Program-made: the position numbers and the translations under genes
Shown here: one piece after another, positions 58,201-64,000 of the stretch
How positions within the stretch are numbered: position 1 is the stretch's first letter
How the letters are laid out: every line of letters starts with the position of its first letter
Source of the DNA: Gonapodya sp. JEL0774
Taxonomy: Eukaryota > Monoblepharomycota > Monoblepharidomycetes > Monoblepharidales > Gonapodyaceae
Direction of reading: 5' to 3'
Length of the DNA: 64,000 nt
NCBI GenBank assembly: GCA_027604505.1
Contig: JADIIX010000035.1
Coordinates: 62,001 to 126,000, forward strand
Notes under the pieces: generated by a model
The model's input: only the letters and a program-made list of their open reading frames with translations
Told to the model about the DNA's origin: nothing
The model's database searches: none

Positions 58201-61200
58201 TTACCTCTGGGTAAGCCACCCGAAATATTGTTGGAGAGTAATGTTTGGCATCCAGCGACGCTTCTGTCCTTAGGATCATATGGAACGTTACACTGTCCTT
58301 ATGGCAAGACTTTTTGATGGTTTCCGCATTGACAACTGTCACTCTACCCCAATACATGTCGCCGAGTACCTGTTGGACGCAGCTCGCCGCGTCAATCCGG
58401 ATCTGTTCGTGATGGCCGAACTATTTTCTGGTGCGGAGGAGAAAGACATTTTGTTCGTGAGCAAGCTCGGAATCAACGCCCTCATAAGGGAGGCAATGAA
58501 CGCATGGGATCCCTTTGAGTTAAGCAGGCTTGTGCACCGGCACGGAGGACAGGCTTTAGGTGAGCGCATCTTCTGATCGATGTTGGTCTCTCAGACTCAA
58601 TGTAATTAATTATTTCTCGCGGACAGGGTCATTTACTCTCAATTCGGAGTACGTCCCTCTTCACATTCTTGGACATAACCAGAAAGAGGGGGTTCCTGGT
58701 AGTTCTGGATCTTCTGCACGAACATTTGTTGTCGATGTCAAAGGGAACGCTCCCAACGCTGTTTTCATGGAGTAAGTCTGGTACATTGCGGGGAAAAGTG
58801 AGCCATTTCTTGATCGCCGAATGTTTTCAGTTGCACACACGACAATGAGACGCCGGCACAAAAGCGTACCCCGGAGGATACTCTCCCGAATGCAGCGGCA
58901 GTCGCAATGGCCAGCTGTGCGATTGGATCAGTTAAAGGATACGACGAATTGAACCCGAAACTTTTGGATGTCGTTAACGAATCTCGGAAGTACAAAGTAG
59001 CCACGCTAGATGATGGTATCATTCGAGGTGGGGAACTGCTTTGGGCATTCGTCTGAAGGCTCCTTCCTTCAAAGACGCTGTCTTGTCAGCGAAATCCATT
59101 TTGCAGAGACTTCACTTGAAAATGGCCCAAGATGGGTACTCAGAGATTCACGTACATCAAGAGACTGAGGTGAGTTCTCTGGAAACTGCAGTTCTGTCAC
59201 GGACCTTAACCATGTCGGGTCCTCGGCGTATGCAAGTTTATTTCCATTCACCGTAAGAATCCGGTCACACACGACGGATATCTGATGATCGCAAGAACTG
59301 CTTTCAGCAAGTCGAGTGGTACAGGTGAGTTTGGAGCCCGGAAATCAGCCAGATCAGTATTTTTACTTCTCACCAATTTCTTAAGGCGTGGGTCACCAAC
59401 CTATTTACCTCCGGCAACAGCAGAGCAGACTCATTTTTGCAGCGTCAATCAAAATGCAAGGAGCCAAGCTCGACATAAATGGTGTCCAATCGAAAGATGC
59501 CACAAATGGCGCAGCACCTAAAGCGAAAGCTGCAGAGCTCATTGAAGGGCTACCCTCTCATTTGTCCTTTGAGACACATGCTACTGCAATGGTGGAAATA
59601 GATAGCAAACCTGAGGACAATGGTGATTCCCTGACCGTAATTCGAGTTCTTCCTGACAAATTTGTACCTGGGAGTGTGGTTCTTTTCCGGACAAGCACGG
59701 TTGGCTCGGGGATCGATATGCAATCTTCCATCAGGAGCCGTGTGGCTTCGAACAATATGCCTTCGGATACGAACGAGGGCAAGCTTGCTCGGCTTTGGAG
59801 CTTGCTGGGCTTTGACAATGAACATGCAGTGCTTCAGATGATGCTCAACGTTGGTGCAGACTACCTTACTGCTGTTGGCAAAGGCTGGTTTGGAGTTGAT
59901 AAGAGACATTGGCCACCTGGTCTCTTTGATGCAGTAAAAGAGCTTCACGTTACAGATCTAAATGTGGTGCTATATCGCAGTGGAGCTGAGGAATGGGATG
60001 TGATAGGTTCGTCGCCGTTTTGATTTCGAGAATTTCGTTACATAGTTTTACTTTCCGATCACCAGGGTGTGAGACGTACGATGTGCCTGGCTTGGGACAT
60101 CTATCATATTGTGGACTTCAAGGATTTGTGTCGGCGCTCAGTCCCGTGGCTCGCAACAACGATCTCGGTGCGGCTGTATGTGGAAATCTGCGAGCGGGCC
60201 CTTGGATGATGGATTACATCGTCGGCAGGCTCGAGAAGTATGATTCGGATTCTTTTATCTCTTGAACATTTATCTGACTCAATTTTTGGATGAACCCTGT
60301 CAGATACTCGGAACTGTACCCTCGCACTGAAGGCATCAAGAACTGGCTAGACCAAAGATTCAAACTCATTCGCTCTCTGTCTGCGGATCTCATTCCGAAA
60401 TATTTCGGACTGACACTGTTCTGCGCATATCAAGGATGTCGTATCCGTGCCGTGGATCTTCATTCTCTCACTGGATTCTCGAAGAAAAGTGAAACGAACT
60501 CCTCACCGTTCACGGATTCACTTGAGCTCTTTGCACATGGTTTGGCGATGGGGGCACCGCAGATGTATGGGCATGTCAATTCGGCGGGCTTGGTTCCAGA
60601 TGCTGCTGTGGGGTTTGTCGGCAAGCTCCCACCGTCAGTTGTGCACCCGGACAAGTCCGTGAAAGTAGCGTCCCTTGCGGCAGGGCTTCCCCATTTCGCA
60701 AAAGATTACATGCGCGTATGGGGTCGAGATGTCTTCATATCACTTCGAGGGAACCTTTTGCTGACTGGCGCGTACGATGCTGCGAAAGCGCACATCATTG
60801 GCTTCGGAAGCACCCTTCGCCACGGTCTGATCCCTAACTTGCTTGATAGTGGAAAGAACCCCCGATACAACGCCCGTGACGCTTCTTGGTTCTGGCTACT
60901 TGGGGTTCAAGAATATGTAAGGATGGCCCCAGAGGGGGTCGCATTGCTTGCGGCGGAAGTACCGCGGAGATTCGCGCCTCCTCGACGCTACCGCAAGAGC
61001 TTTGATGGCAAGGTGACACCGATCGACACTGATCAGGAAGATGAGTTGACAGATAAATTTGTCGAATGGGACACACCCGAAAGTTACAAGTTCAAGTCTA
61101 CCATCGCGGATCTGATTTTTGAAATTCTTGATCGTCACGCTCGGGGAATCAAATTTAGAGAATGGTGATTTTGTTCCTCGTGCAATAGCTTGCTCTGGGT

Positions 61201-62602
61201 CTAATATGGCTGTTGGCACAGGAATGCGGGACCTCGGCTCGACGAACACATGAAAGACGAAGGCTTCTTCGTCGAAACACGAGTAAGATTCGAAGATGGC
61301 ACTGGTTTTGTAACTGGAGGCAGCAGATTCAACTGTGGAACTTGGATGGTGAGAAATTGATTGTTATCGTGGCTCCCGAAATTTTCTGATGTCATATTGG
61401 AACCCCTCCAGGATAAAATGGGATCCAGCGAGAAATCTGGAAATCGTGGTTTTCCCACCACCCCTCGTGATGGTGCGGACGTGGAAATCGTTGGGCTTTG
61501 TAAAGCAGCGGTCGGATGGTGCGCAAAACTGTCCAAACAGGATGGTGGCAAGTGGTTCCCTTACAAGGGTGTCACCTCGAGCGGCACGTTTATTTCGTGG
61601 GACCAGTGGAACGAGATGCTCTTATCTTCTTTTGAGAAACATTTCTTCATTCCCGAAGGTATGTCCCGAGCGTGTCTAGCGTTCGGGAGTGGTGTGCTGA
61701 GACCACCGATTCTGGACAAGATGAAGCGCAGTACCCACAATACGTCCTCAACCCGGAGCTTGTTAGGCGTAAGGGCATCTATAAGGATACGTATGGTGCC
61801 TCTCTCAAGAATATGGACTACCAACTGCGACCAAACTTCTGCGTTGCAATGACCGTGGTCAGTACTCATTTGTTTGCCTTTTCCGCGATTCGTTGGTATG
61901 GTTTTAAACCGGCACAACTTCCTGAACAGGCCCCTGAGCTATTTGATCCCCAACATGCCAAAGTTGCGCTGGAAAATGTGAAGAAGGTTTTGCTGGGACC
62001 TCTTGGTTCGTATTGTCTCACACGGGAATTGCTACACTCATCTATAAAAGTAATGTTTCCCGCATTTTTTTCACTTTCTTTTCATGATTGACAGGTATGA
62101 AAACTCTTGATCCCGAGGATTGGGCCTACCGAGGGTACTACGACAACTCTAATGACTCCGGTGATCCGAGTGTTGCGCATGGAGCCAACTATCACCAAGG
62201 ACCTGTGAGCAAACCCCTTCACTAGCGCTTAATCGGGTGTTTTGTTAGTAACGTCCGTGCCTTTGAAGGAATGGTTCTGGCCGATGGGATATTTTCTTCG
62301 TTCTTACATGAAGTTCCACCGAGGGCAAGTCGACAATTCTTCTCTGACTTATTTCGTCCAACGAGTGCTTCTCAAACCCAAACATCATCTATTGGACGTG
62401 GTGCGGAGTCCGTTTGCGGGCCTTCCAGAACTGACCAATGCGAACGGGGAATTCTGTCCTGGATCATGTCCGACGCAGGTGAGAGGGAACCACAGGTATG
62501 ATTAGGCTCACTGTGAGGATAGCGTTTATTGGCTTCCCTTTTCGATAGGCATGGTCGCTGGGCTGTCTTCTGGAAGCCGTACAGGACGCAGTTGTTACTT
62601 AG
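55280..62602 (+). CDS. GDB1: Glycogen debranching enzyme (4-alpha-glucanotransferase + amylo-1,6-glucosidase)
   Basis: A 7.3-kb gene with many short introns, encoding about 1,500 residues, the usual eukaryotic length. Starts [22 protein letters not shown]13-type transferase half: [39 protein letters not shown], the nucleophile Asp in [13 protein letters not shown] and the acid Glu in [13 protein letters not shown]133 glucosidase half: [82 protein letters not shown]. Ends with an exon [12 protein letters not shown]. Both catalytic halves look complete, so the enzyme should transfer maltotriosyl units and cleave the remaining alpha-1,6 glucose during glycogen breakdown in the cytosol. Confidence 0.9.
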
Positions 62603-62888
62603 ATATTATTCGTACAGTGTTGCATCATCACCTCGAAATGTCCGCGGTAGTCAACAGAAACAACACCCGTTGTCATCACTTGTATGTAGCAAAGTGGCAA
62701 GAACCCGATCATGTAATTCAACAGTCTGTACTCCTATAATTTTCCGTCTCCCGGCATCGACATAAAGTGTACACCATCGGGAGATCCGGCGGATCAGACG
62801 GCGATCGTGTCTGTGGGTGGACCATCCCTCAAGCTCAGGCTCCTCAGCTGCCCATTATTCTCACACGTCTCTTTCTCCCTCCATTTCG

Positions 62889-64000
62889 ATGGAAATCGCA
62901 TCCATCCTCATTGGCATACACTCTCTAGGACTTTTCTCTTCCCTTCTCGGAGTGTTCCATTTCGCAACCGAGTCCACATTGCGTTGCTTTGGAATTGCTG
63001 CCGGTGGATGGGTGAGTGCAAGCAATGAGATGCCGACGTGACACGAGGGAACAAAAGAAAAGAATACGCTTATCAATATCGCCCGTACGGCGCTGCTGGG
63101 TGGTTTGGTTGAATTCGTGCTCAGCATTGATTGACTCTCCGGAGTTCGACCTGTCTTCGTCTCGATGCCGACCCATAGAGCACAACCAATCTTATTCGTC
63201 TCTCTCTCTACGGATACGATATGCATTCAACACCAGTGCGTGGTTTGATGTTTTTTGTTCCTCAAAATTCCGAGGTAGCTTCTGTACTGCCTTGCACCAG
63301 ATCATTCCATGCTTCGCTTTAAATCTCGTTTTAACTTATTCCGAATCCGCAATGGCGTGGTGGTCGGCGGCTTGTGTTTTGGAGTGACTATCTCGTCTGT
63401 CTGTTTGGTATTCCGATCGCTGATCAAAACCCACAACTACCAGATGCGCCATCCGTTACCTCAGTCCACATTCATCGAATCTTTTCTCTTTATCCAATAC
63501 CACTTCCTGTATTTTGACTGTCCTCGCCACATTCGTATTCCCCCTCACACCTGTCTTCATCATGATCGTGGCATCGACCGCGCCTGTTGCGCCATCGGTG
63601 CAGTATCTCCCTTCAATGTGTTTGATCTATTCTGCACATCCGACAGGATCCATGGTACTGGCTGTCGCAGAGTTGCTGAGCCAAGTGGCAGTTGCAGGGA
63701 CGGTGGGCTGGGCCACTTTGGTGACCGTGTGGGGAGGTGGGATAAGGTCTTGGATGAAAGGAGGGCCTACGTATGTAAGTGCCGCACGCTCGTGGGCCTG
63801 CTGGGAGTCAGAATCGAAGCGTAACTGCGTAACTGGTCCCTTCGATCCCGGTTCGTAGGACCGTCAATACGGTTCTGCAATAGACTTTCAAGACCATGAT
63901 GATCGCAGCTGGGAAAAGACAGGTAAGATTTCCTCGCAGCACCTATTCTTCTCTCTCGCTGCTTCCCTTTTCTTCTTCATTTACGACGCTGACTGGATCT
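62889..64000 (+). CDS. Multi-pass membrane protein, partial (runs off the window)
   Basis: Starts MEIASILIGIHSLGLFSSLL at 62889, with hydrophobic exons separated by short introns: GVFHFATESTLRCFGIAAGGW, INIARTALLGGLVEFVLSI, FCTALHQIIPCFALNLVLTY, LATFVFPLTPVFIMIVAST and VLAVAELLSQVAVAGTVGWA. At least five TM segments within the visible kilobase suggest a receptor- or transporter-like protein. No diagnostic motif was recognised, and the 3' end lies outside the window. Junctions were not fixed. Confidence 0.45.

Noticed and set aside
1-64000. CRISPR arrays, prophages, bacterial operons, rRNA genes
   Set aside because: None seen; the window is intron-rich eukaryotic DNA throughout.

Overview
This is nuclear DNA of an intron-dense eukaryote, most likely a zoosporic fungus (chytrid-like). 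Genes are split by many short introns (mostly 50-120 nt, GTGAGT/GTAAGT donors, pyrimidine-rich tract then CAG/TAG). Gene content combines fungal enzymes (Pns1-type choline-transporter-like protein, Vam7-type SNARE, peroxisomal PTS2 thiolase, GH2 beta-galactosidase, one-piece glycogen debranching enzyme) with genes typical of motile or amoeboid cells (villidin-like WD/PH/gelsolin/headpiece protein, cyclic-nucleotide-gated channel, two-pass sensor). The lineage call is inference; no rRNA or mitochondrial marker is present.

Layout. 0-9 kb: CX2C zinc-finger/XPA-like gene (33-939), 14-exon membrane sensor (1460-4108), then two tandem minus-strand four-TM MARVEL-like genes, the first intact (5314-6646) and the second carrying a frameshift and a stop (7703-9044). 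9.6-17.7 kb: intronless coiled-coil gene facing a 6.7-kb villidin-like gene. 19.4-29.2 kb: Fe(II)/2OG oxygenase, short/branched-chain acyl-CoA dehydrogenase, OTUD3-like deubiquitinase, ankyrin protein, FGGY carbohydrate kinase. 30-34 kb: two tandem HSL-type alpha/beta hydrolases. 34.4-37 kb: debris zone with an orphan NDUFAF7-like fragment, a broken MFS sugar permease and a short HTH ORF. 37-45 kb: GH2 beta-galactosidase divergent from the dead permease, peroxisomal thiolase, organellar-looking EMAPII/tRNA-binding protein. 45.7 kb: tRNA-Pro(CGG). 46.5-54.5 kb: Vam7-like SNARE, CNG-type channel, Pns1/CTL transporter. 55.3-62.6 kb: glycogen debranching enzyme. 62.9 kb to the end: start of a multi-pass membrane protein.

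How genes relate. There are no operons; linkage is by duplication (MARVEL pair, hydrolase pair) or divergence. The clearest functional pair is the beta-galactosidase and the head-to-head sugar permease, reminiscent of yeast LAC4-LAC12, except that here the permease is a pseudogene. Acyl-CoA dehydrogenase (presequence) and thiolase (PTS2) both belong to acyl-CoA oxidation but in different organelles. Sensor and CNG channel fit environmental sensing by a swimming zoospore (inference).

Exon models for the sensor, MARVEL genes, OTU protein, Vam7, tRNA-binding protein and XPA-like gene were checked for reading phase across every junction; for long genes (villidin, channel, debranching enzyme, beta-galactosidase, FGGY kinase) gene bounds and domains are secure but not every junction was fixed.
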